DNA of 64,000 nt from Thermoplasmatales archaeon (GTDB lineage: Archaea; Thermoplasmatota; Thermoplasmata; Methanomassiliicoccales; Methanomethylophilaceae). This document shows, piece after piece, positions 43,811 to 53,300 of the stretch. The number at the start of each line of letters is the position of its first letter. Positions within the stretch are counted from its first letter, which is position 1. The stretch spans positions 1-64,000 of the forward strand of contig JAAYNL010000019.1 of assembly GCA_012520845.1 (NCBI GenBank), given 5' to 3'. A program made the translations under genes and the position numbers. The notes below the pieces were generated by a model. The model did no database searches and had not been told where the DNA came from. It saw nothing but the letters and a program-made list of their open reading frames with translations.

Positions 43811-45021
43811 AATCCTGCGCCGGCGCCGGCGGCGTCGGCTATGCCGGCATGGTGAAGGGAATCCACACCGTTGTCCACGGACCGACAAGCTGCGCGTACA
43901 TGATATGCTGCCACACCGACGCCCTCACCCTATACAGGGACCTCCGCGGCGGCGCCGACTCCGTTTGGGATTACGTCTCCTGCACCAACCTCAACGATTC
44001 GTCCTCGATATTCGGCGGTCTGGAATCGCTCAGGTCCGTCGTGAGGGAACGGGCGTCGGAGGGGGACGAGGTGGTGTTCGTCGTTTCGATGTGCGTCCCG
44101 GGGATAATCGGCGACGACATTGTCGGGTGCTGCGCGGAGCTTTCCGAAGAACTAAAAATCAAGGTTGTCCCCGTGCCCGTCGACGGCATTTCCGTCGGCG
44201 GCGCCACCCAGGGCAGGGATGTCTGCGTAGAGGCCGTTTTGGATCTCGTGGAACCCGCGAAAACCAAAGACCCCGCCCTGATAAACATACTGGGCGAGTA
44301 CAGGGCGTACAGGGAATTCAATTCCGTTTTCGACGAATCCGTCGAGAGGCTGATCGAGGATGCGGGATTCCGAATCAACACGGTCTACCCGGGGAGGTGC
44401 GACATCTCGGACGTCAGGGCGATGGGCAAGGCCGCCTTCGCGGTGAAGGCCTTCGACAATTTCACGTTCTCCAAGACCGCCGACCTGATCTGCGACCGCC
44501 TCGGGATAAAATTGATGAAAGAACCCCTGCCTTTGGGCATGGCCGCCGCCGAAAGGTGGCTGGACGAGGTGGCCTCCCTCACGGGCAGGGATCTGGACGG
44601 CGTCAAGGAAAGGATGCGTTCGGAATACGAGGGGCGGATCGGCCGCATAAGGGAACGCACCGAGGGAAAGACGGTCCTGATCGTGGAAAGGCCCTCTGGG
44701 AAAAACGACTGGTTCCGCGAACTGCTCGACGACCTGGGCATCCGCGTGCTGAAGCACAGGGAATCCACCTACAACCGCTGGGTCATGGGCCACGACGCCG
44801 CCGAGGGGAAGGAACCCCATCTGTCGGGACACGTCGCCTCGGACGTCGAGGACCTCTCGCCGGACCTGGTGATGTCCGACATCTATACGGATCTGCACAT
44901 AAAGACGAGGTGCCGGCCCATAGGCAGGCCCCAGCCCGGGCTGGCCGGCATCCTGGATTACGCGGAAAGGCTGGGCAGGGTGTTCAACGCCCCCGCCCTC
45001 GAAGGATGGAGGTCGGCATGA
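43753..45021 (+). CDS. NifD-like component-1 protein without a standard start codon
   Basis: About 422 residues if read from the slip site. The first ATG in frame is 43849, but that would discard a conserved front end containing SCAGAGGVGYAG. Counted from the slip site, Cys22, Cys47 (HGPTSC) and Cys114 (SMCVPGIIGDD) reproduce the ligand spacing of NifD (62/88/154) and BchN. The stretch from the TAG at 43723 to 43849 has no ATG, GTG or TTG; CTG at 43762 is the only plausible codon. I see no equivalents of the FeMo-cofactor Cys and His ligands. The C-terminal part (RPIGRPQPGLAGILDYAERL) is typical of component-1 proteins. Its stop overlaps the K-like start (ATGA). Confidence 0.75.
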   Translation, partial: LQGLGYKRVLNPVSDNRSLKSCAGAGGVGYAGMVKGIHTVVHGPTSCAYMICCHTDALTLYRDLRGGADSVWDYVSCTNLNDSSSIFGGLESLRSVVRERASEGDEVVFVVSMCVPGIIGDDIVGCCAELSEELKIKVVPVPVDGISVGGATQGRDVCVEAVLDLVEPAKTKDPALINILGEYRAYREFNSVFDESVERLIEDAGFRINTVYPGRCDISDVRAMGKAAFAVKAFDNFTFSKTADLICDRLGIKLMKEPLPLGMAAAERWLDEVASLTGRDLDGVKERMRSEYEGRIGRIRERTEGKTVLIVERPSGKNDWFRELLDDLGIRVLKHRESTYNRWVMGHDAAEGKEPHLSGHVASDVEDLSPDLVMSDIYTDLHIKTRCRPIGRPQPGLAGILDYAERLGRVFNAPALEGWRSA

Positions 45022-46268
45022 TGGATTCGATCGCCGTGGACGGTTTCATCGCCTCCATCATGGCGGCGGAGAGCATGCCCGGCTGCAGGGCGATACTCCA
45101 CGGGCCCGGCGGATGCAGGATGCACACGACCCGCCTATCCGCCAACGAGGCCATCAGGCCTTACGAATGCAGGGAGGGGCCGTTCTTCTTCGGCCACCCG
45201 AGGGTGCCGTGCACGTACGTGGACGAGGAGGATTACATCAACGGGGCCGACTACAAGGTCACGGAACTGCTCAACCTGATCGACGACGCCGAGGTTTGCG
45301 TCGTCGTCACATCCCCGGGGACGGCCCTCATCGGGGACGACCTGCACGGCGCCGTGGCCAGGTCGTCGTTCCGCGGGAAAACCGTCATACCCGAATACTG
45401 CCACATGTCCGAGCCCGCCCATATGGGGTACGACTCGACCGTCGCGGAAATCGTGTCCGCCGTCTGCCGCCCCACGGAACGCGTGGATGACGTGGTCAAC
45501 GTCGTCGGCCTACCCATCCTTTTGGAGGGGTGGAGGGAAACCGTGGACGAGCTCCGCTCATACCTCGGGGCGATGGGGCTTACGGTCGGCGCCTTCGTCG
45601 GGGCCGGGTGCACAATCGGCGAATTGGCCGAATCGACCCGCGCGTGCGTCAACGTGGCCATACTGCCCGAGTTCTGCGCCAGGACCGCCGAGATCTACGG
45701 AAGGATGGGCGTACCCACGATATACCCCGGGGCACCCCTCGGTTTCGATGCCACCTCCGACTGGATCCGCGCGGTTGCCGAGGCGACCGGAAAGGACCCG
45801 GATGGGGCGCTCTCCATGGTCGATTCGGTCCGCGGGCATGCTTCGAACGTGCTCACGAGCGGCCTCCATGCCGGGGTTATCGCCAGGGGCGCCACGTTCT
45901 CCGTCAAATTGGAAAACTCCCTGGCGTTGCCGCTGGCTCAATGGCTGTACGAATACCTCGCGATGTTTCCCGTGTGCGTCGAAACCCGGGGATGGTGGGA
46001 CGACGGGTACCGCGAAAGAATGGAGGCTTTCCTCGACGGCATCGGATGCGGCGATGCCATCGGCAGGGAAATCGGGAAAACGAGGGCGGACGCGGCCTTC
46101 GCCGAGGGATACACCGCCAAGATACTGGAGAAAAGGGGCGTGTGCTCCGTCGGCGTGGACATGGGCAAGCCGTCCAAGGTGAGGCTGAGGTTCAGGGAAA
46201 GGCCCGTCCTCGGCGCGAGGGGCGCGATGAGACTGCTGGACGACCTGTTCAACGACCTGGCGCAGTGA
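45018..46268 (+). CDS. NifK/NifE-like component-1 protein
   Basis: 416 residues of the oxidoreductase/nitrogenase component 1 family: RAILHGPGGCRMHT, VVTSPGTALIGDDL, and a C-terminal ARGAMRLLDDLFNDLA. Of the three NifK P-cluster Cys only the middle position (Cys33, HGPGGC) is kept; the ALIGDDL motif has Ser-Pro where NifK has Cys. Cys33 aligns with the Asp that is the fourth ligand in BchB. It would pair with the D-like subunit to hold one [4Fe-4S] cluster. Translationally coupled to the D-like gene. Substrate unknown. Confidence 0.8.
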   Translation: MMDSIAVDGFIASIMAAESMPGCRAILHGPGGCRMHTTRLSANEAIRPYECREGPFFFGHPRVPCTYVDEEDYINGADYKVTELLNLIDDAEVCVVVTSPGTALIGDDLHGAVARSSFRGKTVIPEYCHMSEPAHMGYDSTVAEIVSAVCRPTERVDDVVNVVGLPILLEGWRETVDELRSYLGAMGLTVGAFVGAGCTIGELAESTRACVNVAILPEFCARTAEIYGRMGVPTIYPGAPLGFDATSDWIRAVAEATGKDPDGALSMVDSVRGHASNVLTSGLHAGVIARGATFSVKLENSLALPLAQWLYEYLAMFPVCVETRGWWDDGYRERMEAFLDGIGCGDAIGREIGKTRADAAFAEGYTAKILEKRGVCSVGVDMGKPSKVRLRFRERPVLGARGAMRLLDDLFNDLAQ

Positions 46269-46339
46269 TCCCGTGCCGCCCCCCTCTCAGATACGTATTT
46301 AACGAATGCTGTTATAATCACCCAGCGTACGGAAGCGGA

Positions 46340-46360
46340 GCCCCGGTGCGAGTCCGGGGC
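46340..46360 (+). other. Perfect 7-bp hairpin in the leader of the DEAD-box gene
   Basis: GCCCCGG, loop TGCGAGT, CCGGGGC, ending 15 bp before the helicase ATG. A T/A-rich promoter (ATTTAACG, TTATAATC, about 46296-46318) precedes it, so the hairpin should be in the 5' leader. It could autoregulate the helicase, as known for other DEAD-box mRNAs (inference). Confidence 0.5.
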
Positions 46361-46375
46361 AATGGAGAATTCATA

Positions 46376-47797
46376 ATGTTGGACAATTTCACCAAAAAGG
46401 GCGTGCCGGAGAACATAGCCAGAGCCATGGTCGACATGGGCTGGGAGAAACCTACGCCGATCCAGGAGGAGACGGTCGCATTCGGCATAGACGGCAAGGA
46501 CATGTTCGCCCAGGCCCAAACCGGCACCGGCAAGACCGGCGCCTTCGGAACGATCATCCTTGGGAGGATCCCCTCCGGAAACAAGATACCGTCCGCCATC
46601 GTCCTCGTGCCCACGAGGGAGCTCGCGAACCAGGTGGCGGGGGAGATCGACAACCTCTCCAAATACACTGGCCACGAGACCGTCCCCATCTACGGCGGGG
46701 CGTCCATCGAGAAACAGATATCGCTGCTGGAGAAGGGCACCGACATCGTCGTCGGCACCCCGGGCAGGGTCATCGACATGATGGAACGCGGCGCCCTCAA
46801 CCTCTCCGAGATATCCATACTGGTACTGGACGAGGCGGACCGCATGCTCGACATGGGTTTCATCGAGGACATCGAGACCATCATGAAGGGTATGCCCAAG
46901 GAAAGGCAGATGGTCCTCTTCTCGGCCACCATGCCCGAGGACATCAAGAGGCTCGCCTCCGATTACATGGACAAGCCCAAGGAAATCACGGTGTCCCAGG
47001 ACGAGGTTGTCCTCGACCTAACCAAGCAGTATTACATCGCCGTGGGCCGCAGGAACAAGACCTGGGCGCTCGCCAGGATACTGGACATCGACAAGCCCAA
47101 AGCCATCATTTTCTGCCAGACGAAGAGGATGGTGGATATGCTCCACGAGAGGCTCACCAAGCTGAAATACAAGGTCGAGGCCATCCACGGCGACCTCCCC
47201 CAGGTCAAAAGGGAGAAGGTCATCCAGGACCTGAGGGACGGCAAGACCGAGATACTGATAGCGACGGACGTCGCGGCCAGGGGCCTGGACGTCGACGACA
47301 TCGACTACGTCATAAACTACGACATGCCCGGCGACGTCGAGACCTACATCCACAGGATCGGCAGGACCGGCAGGGCCGGGAAGGAAGGCACAGCCGTCTC
47401 CTTCGTCACCTCCGCCGAGGAATACCTGGTGAAGGAATTCGAGATCAGGACCGGGATGGAAATCGAGAAGAGAGACGTGCCCGAGGAGGAGGGCATGAAG
47501 GACAGGGTCCGGAAGGTCATCGACTACGACCAGCTCTCCGACCACTTCGGCATGGTGAAATTCGGCATCAACCTCGGGACCGACGACGGCTACAGCAGGG
47601 TCTCCCTCGCGGACTTCATACTGCGCAACGGCCGCGTCAGGGACATCGCCATCGGCAAAATCGAGATGGGCGACGAATATTCCATAGTGGAGGTCCACAG
47701 GGACTTCGGCAACAGGATGACCATGGACCTCCCCAAGTGCAAGCACAAGGGCAAGCGCATCGAGGTCGACGTCATCGACCCCGACGAAGAGGAATAA
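46376..47797 (+). CDS. DEAD-box RNA helicase with DbpA-like C-terminal domain
   Basis: 473 residues. Q motif PTPIQEE, Walker A AQTGTGKT, PTRELA, DEAD box (VLDEADRML), SAT, and HRIGRTGRAG. After the helicase core, residues about 395-470 (DDGYSRVSLADFILRNG...YSIVEVHRDFGNRM) resemble the DbpA/CsdA RNA-binding domain. Probably acts in RNA unfolding or ribosome assembly, often cold-inducible. Start at 46376 after GGAG (46364-46367). It has its own promoter and lacks the TTGGA operator, so it is probably not part of the metal regulon around it. Confidence 0.93.
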   Translation: MLDNFTKKGVPENIARAMVDMGWEKPTPIQEETVAFGIDGKDMFAQAQTGTGKTGAFGTIILGRIPSGNKIPSAIVLVPTRELANQVAGEIDNLSKYTGHETVPIYGGASIEKQISLLEKGTDIVVGTPGRVIDMMERGALNLSEISILVLDEADRMLDMGFIEDIETIMKGMPKERQMVLFSATMPEDIKRLASDYMDKPKEITVSQDEVVLDLTKQYYIAVGRRNKTWALARILDIDKPKAIIFCQTKRMVDMLHERLTKLKYKVEAIHGDLPQVKREKVIQDLRDGKTEILIATDVAARGLDVDDIDYVINYDMPGDVETYIHRIGRTGRAGKEGTAVSFVTSAEEYLVKEFEIRTGMEIEKRDVPEEEGMKDRVRKVIDYDQLSDHFGMVKFGINLGTDDGYSRVSLADFILRNGRVRDIAIGKIEMGDEYSIVEVHRDFGNRMTMDLPKCKHKGKRIEVDVIDPDEEE

Positions 47798-47865
47798 TCG
47801 GCTTATCGTTTATTCTGAAAAGAATTATAAAATAAAGGGTTTGCGCCGGACGAAGGGGTTTGGGA

Positions 47866-48957
47866 TCAGCGTTCCTTGTCCGCCATCTCGGAAGCCTGCT
47901 TGAGTTCCTCGCGGGTGGCTTCCTTCTCCTCGTCCACCTCGGCCTTGATTTCCTCGAGCTTCGGTATCGGCCCGAGGATGTCGTCCGGTTCCCCGATGGA
48001 CTTAGCGACGCCCTTGGTGTCGGAGACCTCCCTGTCCGGGACCTTTACGGCCGTGCCCATGTAATCGGAAACGCCCTCCATGAGCTTCGTGACCTCTATG
48101 GGGAAGTAAATCTTAGAGGACTCGCCCTGGCTCACGGCCTTGAGGGTGTCCATGGAAAGCACGGAAAGGGCCTTGGAATCCATCGCGGCGGCGCCGACGG
48201 AAAGGATCCTCAGTTTCTGGGCCTCGCCCTGCCACTCGAGGATGGTGGCGAGCCTCTTGCCCTCGGCCTCCAGCACCATCGACTGCCTGAGGCCCTCGGC
48301 CTCCAGAATGCGGGACCTCTTCTTGCCCTCGGCCTCGAGGATGGCGGCCCTCTTCTGACCGTCGGCCTCCAGGATGGCGGCGCGCCTCCTCCTCTCCGCG
48401 GACGTCTGCTCCTCCATGGAGTCCTTGACCTTCGCCGCGGGGTCCACTTCCCTTATCTCGACGGCCTCGACCCTGACGCCCCATTTGTCCGTGGCCTCGT
48501 CCAGGATGTCCCTGAGGTGCAGGTTGATCTTCTCCCTGCTGTACAGGATCTCGTCGAGTTCCATCTCGCCGATGATGGACCTGAGCGTCGTCTGCGAAAG
48601 GCTGACCGTGGCGAGCCTGTAGTCGGTGACCTCGAAGAACGCGTTCTTCGGGTCGGTGACCTTGATGTATATGATTGCGTCGACGTACACCGGGGAGTTG
48701 TCCTTAGTGATGACCTCCTGCCTCGGGATATCGAGGACCTGGGTCCTCAGGTCGAGCTTGACCACCTGGTTGATCAGCGGGAACACGACGTTGAGGCCCT
48801 GGTTGAGGACCTTCACGTATTTTCCGAGCCTCATGTAAATGGCCTGTTCATAGGGCTGCACGATCTTGACGCCGCTGACGCCGACGAGGATCGTGGAGAA
48901 AATCGCCAAAACGGCGATGATTAGGATGATGGTGGTCAATTCCATGTTATCGCCCAT
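47866..48957 (-). CDS. SPFH/stomatin-like membrane protein
   Basis: 363 residues. N-terminal membrane helix (TIILIIAVLAIFSTILVGV), SPFH domain (GVKIVQPYEQAIYMRLGKY...LDLRTQVLDIP), then a long coiled coil built from repeats of AAILEAEGKKR type (about residues 180-245). Paired downstream of an NfeD gene, the usual partner. The complex is thought to organise membrane microdomains. Start is the ATG at 48957 or 48945; neither has a clear ribosome site. Gene end carries the CAAACCCCTT motif (47853-47862). Confidence 0.9.
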   Translation of the reverse strand: MGDNMELTTIILIIAVLAIFSTILVGVSGVKIVQPYEQAIYMRLGKYVKVLNQGLNVVFPLINQVVKLDLRTQVLDIPRQEVITKDNSPVYVDAIIYIKVTDPKNAFFEVTDYRLATVSLSQTTLRSIIGEMELDEILYSREKINLHLRDILDEATDKWGVRVEAVEIREVDPAAKVKDSMEEQTSAERRRRAAILEADGQKRAAILEAEGKKRSRILEAEGLRQSMVLEAEGKRLATILEWQGEAQKLRILSVGAAAMDSKALSVLSMDTLKAVSQGESSKIYFPIEVTKLMEGVSDYMGTAVKVPDREVSDTKGVAKSIGEPDDILGPIPKLEEIKAEVDEEKEATREELKQASEMADKER

Positions 48958-48996
48958 CAATCGGGCGAATCTGGGATATACTTTTCTACGCCACCG

Positions 48997-49443
48997 TCAC
49001 GCGATTTTTTTGACGCGCACATGGACGCCCGTCGCGGAGACGACCCTCGCCTCCTCGCCCTCGGCGATGGGCTCGTCTGAAGCGGCGCTCCAGACGTCGG
49101 TCCCGATGCGTATCTTTCCGCGCAGGTTGTCGGGGGACGTGGCGACGGTGACGGTGCCGACCCTACCCACGAGGGATTCGGTCACGGTGGTCGTGGGCGG
49201 CTCGGGCTTGGCGAGCTGCTGGTACGCGTAAATCGTGACGATGGTTATCGGCGCCGTGACGAGTATGGCGACAATCGGCGAGTTCCAGCTGAACAGGAAA
49301 TCGGGATAGATGATGCCGATGATGCCGACTATGATCAGCACAGTGCCCGGCACTATCATGAACGCGCCGGGGCTGAACACCTCCCCGATGACGAAGACCG
49401 CACCAATCGCGACGATTATCGCCGAAACAATCACCGGGTCCAT
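48997..49443 (-). CDS. NfeD-like protein
   Basis: 148 residues. Three to four membrane helices (VIVSAIIVAIGAVFVIGEV, AFMIVPGTVLIIVGIIGII, PIVAILVTAPITIVTIYAY) precede a C-terminal OB fold (LVGRVGTVTV...GEEARVVSATGVHVRV). This is the short form lacking the ClpP-like protease domain. It forms an operon with the stomatin gene, 39 bp downstream. A TATA element (TTCATATACC on the minus strand, about 49461-49470) suggests a leaderless mRNA. Confidence 0.9.
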   Translation of the reverse strand: MDPVIVSAIIVAIGAVFVIGEVFSPGAFMIVPGTVLIIVGIIGIIYPDFLFSWNSPIVAILVTAPITIVTIYAYQQLAKPEPPTTTVTESLVGRVGTVTVATSPDNLRGKIRIGTDVWSAASDEPIAEGEEARVVSATGVHVRVKKIA

Positions 49444-49511
49444 AGGGCCACATATGGGCGTGGGGTATATGAAACTGTTTAGATGGCCAAACCCTCGGAT
49501 TGGTCAGATAG

Positions 49512-49528
49512 TTGGATATATAATCCAA
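49512..49528. promoter_or_regulatory. TTGGA-type operator before the Sel1 gene
   Basis: TTGGATATATAATCCAA, a perfect 17-bp dyad (TTGGAT-N5-ATCCAA) whose centre is itself TATA-like. It ends 24 bp before the Sel1 ATG, so a bound regulator would block TBP directly. Confidence 0.7.
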
Positions 49529-49552
49529 TAATATGTAAGGACGGGATTGTCG

Positions 49553-50332
49553 ATGATGGACACGTACAAAGAACCGACGGGGGAATCCGAGTCGTTCGAC
49601 AAGGCGTTGACCGCCTCGGAAAACGAGGCTTTGCGCCTTTACGAGAATGCCGTTCTGGACGGTTTCGCCAAGGCCATGGTGAACCTGGGCGTGCTGCTCA
49701 TCGACGGCGACGGGGAATCGAAGTCCTTGGCGATCTCGTTGTTTGAGGAGGCGGCCGCCCTGGGCGACAGCTCTGGCATGAGAAACCTGGCCTACTCCCA
49801 TGCGCTGGGTCTTGGCGTGCCGAAGGATAAGGCCAAGGCCGTGGAATGGTATCGCAAGGCCGCTGAAGCGGGAAACGTAAAGGCTCAATGCAACCTTGGC
49901 GTGATGCTCAGATACGGCAACGGCACGCCCAAAAACTACGAAGAGGCTTTGGTTTGGTACCGAAAATCCGCGGACGGGGGCTATTTCAGGGCGCAGGCAA
50001 ACCTTGCGATGATGCTCATGAACGGCGAGGGGGTCGAGGCGGATCCGAAGGAGGCCCTGAGTTGGTTCGACAAGGCCGCCGAGAACGGGTCCCCTCGGGG
50101 GATGTATTGGGCGGGCATCCTCAGGGAGGAGGGCCGCGGAACGCCCCGCGACGTCGCCGCCGCCAGGGCGCTCTTCGAGAAATCCGCCTCCCGGGGCTAC
50201 CGGAAAGCCCTCCACAAGATGGGTTTGATGATGGAATCGGAGGGTGACCTGGAAAAGGCGAGGGAATACCATTCCAAGGGCGCGGAAAAGGGCTACCAGC
50301 CGTGCATCGACCGCCTGTCCTCCCTGTCATGA
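49553..50332 (+). CDS. Sel1-repeat (TPR-like) protein
   Basis: 259 residues made of about six Sel1 repeats of 36 residues, such as AVEWYRKAAEAGNVKAQCNLGVMLRYG and ALVWYRKSADGGYFRAQANLAMML (each quoted only in part by family pattern A-x-x-W/L-x-x-x-A-A). Such solenoids are protein-protein adaptors. No signal peptide is evident, so it is probably cytoplasmic. It converges with cobN (6-bp overlap) and has a perfect TTGGA operator, placing it in the same regulon as the chelatase and importer genes. Role inferred only: assembly factor or regulator. Start ATG 49553 after AAGGACGGG. Confidence 0.85.
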   Translation: MMDTYKEPTGESESFDKALTASENEALRLYENAVLDGFAKAMVNLGVLLIDGDGESKSLAISLFEEAAALGDSSGMRNLAYSHALGLGVPKDKAKAVEWYRKAAEAGNVKAQCNLGVMLRYGNGTPKNYEEALVWYRKSADGGYFRAQANLAMMLMNGEGVEADPKEALSWFDKAAENGSPRGMYWAGILREEGRGTPRDVAAARALFEKSASRGYRKALHKMGLMMESEGDLEKAREYHSKGAEKGYQPCIDRLSSLS

Positions 50333-53300
50333 CCGGTCGGTGACGAATTCCAGGTGCGCCTCCGCGTCCATGTAGACGTCCTCGATACGCTTCCTTGTTT
50401 CGGGGTCGCAGTCCCACATCCCGCGGTCCATGGCCTCAAGGAGGCGGGACGCGGTGTCCCTGAGGGCGTCGGGATTCTGTTCCTTCATCCACTCGCGGGT
50501 TTCGTCGTCGAACAGGAAACGGTCGGCGATGCCCTCGTACATCCAACCCTCCACTATGTCGGAGGTGGCGTCCCAGCCGAACACGTGCTCCGTCAGTTTG
50601 GCGATTTCCGCCGCGCCGCGGAAGCCGTGCTGCTTCAGCCCGCCGATGAATTTCGGGTTCAGGAGTTTGCTGCGGAACAGGAATTTACATTCCTCCGCCG
50701 CGTCCCTGGTCCTGACCCTGTCCGGGTTGGAGCTGTCCCCTATGTAGGAAACGGCGTCCGCCCTCCCATATGCCCTCACGAAGGCGTTCAGGCCACCGAG
50801 GTAGGCGTAGACGTCGTCCGTGTCCAGCATGTCTATCTCCCGGTCGGGCATGTTCTTGATCGTGACGCCGACCCTACCGAACCTTTCTATGAACTCGTCC
50901 CTCATGCTCACGCCGTCAAGGCCGCGGCCGTAGGCGTGACTGCCCCACGTGATGTAGATGTCGGCCAAATCCTGCACGGTCTGCCACGCCCCGTTCTCGA
51001 TGGCGTTGTTGACCCCCGCCCCGTAGGCCCCGGGGGGGCAGCCGAAAACCCTGGCGGAAGCCATCCTGTGCGCCTCGGTCTCGGGAATCCCCTTCCGCAG
51101 GTAGGAAACGATGTCTTTCCTCAGGTTTGCCGCGAGACGGTTGTCCCCGTCCGACTCGTCAAGGTTGGCAACCATGTCGACGGCGTCGTCTATCATGTTC
51201 ACTAAATTGGGGAAGGCGTCCCTGAACAGGCCCGTGATTCTGACGGTGACGTCAAGCCTGGGTCTCCCCAATTCCTCCAACGGCACGACCTCCAATCCCG
51301 TTACGTGGTCGCCGGTTTCCGACCACGTCGGGCGGACCCCCATCAGCCAAAGGATGTAGGCAGTGTCGTCCCCGCCCGTCTTCATCGTGTCCGTCGCCCA
51401 CACTATGAAGCCTATTTCCAGGGGATATTCCCCCTTCTCCTCCACGTGCCTGGAAATCATCTGCTCGGCCATTTCCTTGCCCGTTTCCCACGCTGCCCTC
51501 GTCGGCACCGCCTCCGGGTCCACGCCGTAGTAGTTACGGCCCATCGGCAGTATGTGGGCGCACCCCCGGGTCGGGGCGCCGGATGGCCCGGGGGGAACGT
51601 ACCCGCCGTCGAGACCGACGAGGAAGTTGTCCATCTCGTCCGTCATGGCCAAAAGGTTGGGCACCAACTCGTCGCAGATGTAGCCCACCGCCTTGCCCAA
51701 CTCAGCATTCGCACCCACGGTGGCCTCGGCGAGGGCTCTGCATTCCGTGGGGTCGAACCCTTTCTCGCCCATCGCCCTTATCAACCCCATTGTAGCCGCG
51801 TCGATTTCCTCCAACGCGACGGAATTGACGGTGCCGTCGGGCAGGCGGCCCGAGGGATCCTCGGCAAGGGCCCTCGCGTCGAGACCCATGGCTGAACCGA
51901 CCGAATCCCTCAGCGACGGGATTGTCCCGTTCCTTAACCTGGAAAGCGAATACACCGACTCGAGCATCCTCTCCCCCTCCGGGGGTCTGCCGAATATGTG
52001 CAACCCGTCCCGGACGATGCTGTCCTTGACGTCGAAAAGGTAGTCGTGCAGTTTGTCCAAATGTCCCTCCAAATCCGCCGGGGATTTGACCGAATCCGTC
52101 AGACCCAGATCGTCGAAGATGGATATCTCGACGCAGGCGTCGTACATCTGCTCCAGCAATTTCCCCTTGCGGTCCTCCGAGATGCGCCCCCTCATGGAGA
52201 AATACTGCTGCATCGGCACCTCTATTGCCGACGTTTCCTCGTAGTTCCCCGCCCTGGCCATCGTCGGGCACATATGGCCCAGAAGGACCGCCTCCGACCT
52301 CCTCTTCGCCTGTATCCCCTCCCCGGGATCGTCGATGATGTACGGGTACAGATGGGGGATGCTGTCCATGGCCACGTCCGGGTAACATGTTCCAGACAGG
52401 GTGGCTGACCTTCCGGGCAGCCATTCGAGGGTGCCGTGGGTCCCCACGTGCACTACGGCGTCCGCCCCGAACACATCCCTGATCCATCTGTAGAACGCAA
52501 GGTATTGGTGCGTGATCGCCAACGCCGGGTCGTGGAGGAGCTGCTCGGCCATGTCGAACCTGCCCCTCGGCGGCTGGTAGCCGACGTAAACGTTGCCCTT
52601 CACCAGCCCCGGAATGATCATCGACCCGCCTTCGGTCATGATGGGGCCGGGCGGGTCGCCCCACGTTTCGGCAATCCCGTCCCTGTTGAACCGCGGAATG
52701 CTTTCAAAGTGCGGCAGGTATTCCCCCATGGGCATCAGGTGGGCCGACTTTTCCCTGATGTGGTGGGAATCGCACCACTCCAGGTTGTTCGTGACCGCGG
52801 CCAGCATCTCATCCACAAGGGCCCTGCCGTCCTCCGGCACGCCTTCGACGCGGTACCCGGCGGAATCCAACGCCTTCAGCATGTCCGCCACACTCTCTAT
52901 CGTATCCAGCCCCGCCGCCGAACCGAGCTTAGCCGTCTCGGGCCTGTGCTGGTAAACGAGGATGGCCACTTTCCTCTCGGACGGCGGTTTCGCGCGCAGC
53001 CTCGCCCATCCCTTCGCGAACCTGGCGACGCGGGCTATCCTGTCCGCGATGCCGGAATAGAGACGGACCATTCCCCTCGGCCCCTCAACGCTCGAAATCG
53101 GCACGGAGATGATTTGCCCGTCGACCTCCGGCCAAAACAGGGAAACGGGGAACTCCTTTGCGTCCGTGGTGGCCAATTCCTCGTAGTCCGGGTAGTGCCC
53201 CACGAGGTTCGTGACGTTTATGACGGGCATCCCCAAGACGTTCCTGTAGAAATTGTCGTCATCGTCCGTGCGGATGCCCCCGTCGCCGTCCCGCGAATTC

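Noticed and set aside
42926-45021. CfbC/CfbD of coenzyme F430 synthesis
   Set aside because: The D-like sequence has the NifD/BchN-type Cys triad and is followed by a separate K-like gene; CfbD acts without a K partner and has a different N-terminal motif.
42926-46268. A true nitrogenase (nitrogen fixation)
   Set aside because: No FeMo-cofactor ligands are apparent in the D-like protein, two of three P-cluster Cys are missing in the K-like protein, and no nifE, nifN or nifB is in the window.
46340-46360. Cobalamin riboswitch before the DEAD-box helicase
   Set aside because: Only a short core resembles it; there is no B12 box, no room for the full structure in a leader of about 55 nt, and the downstream gene is not B12-related.
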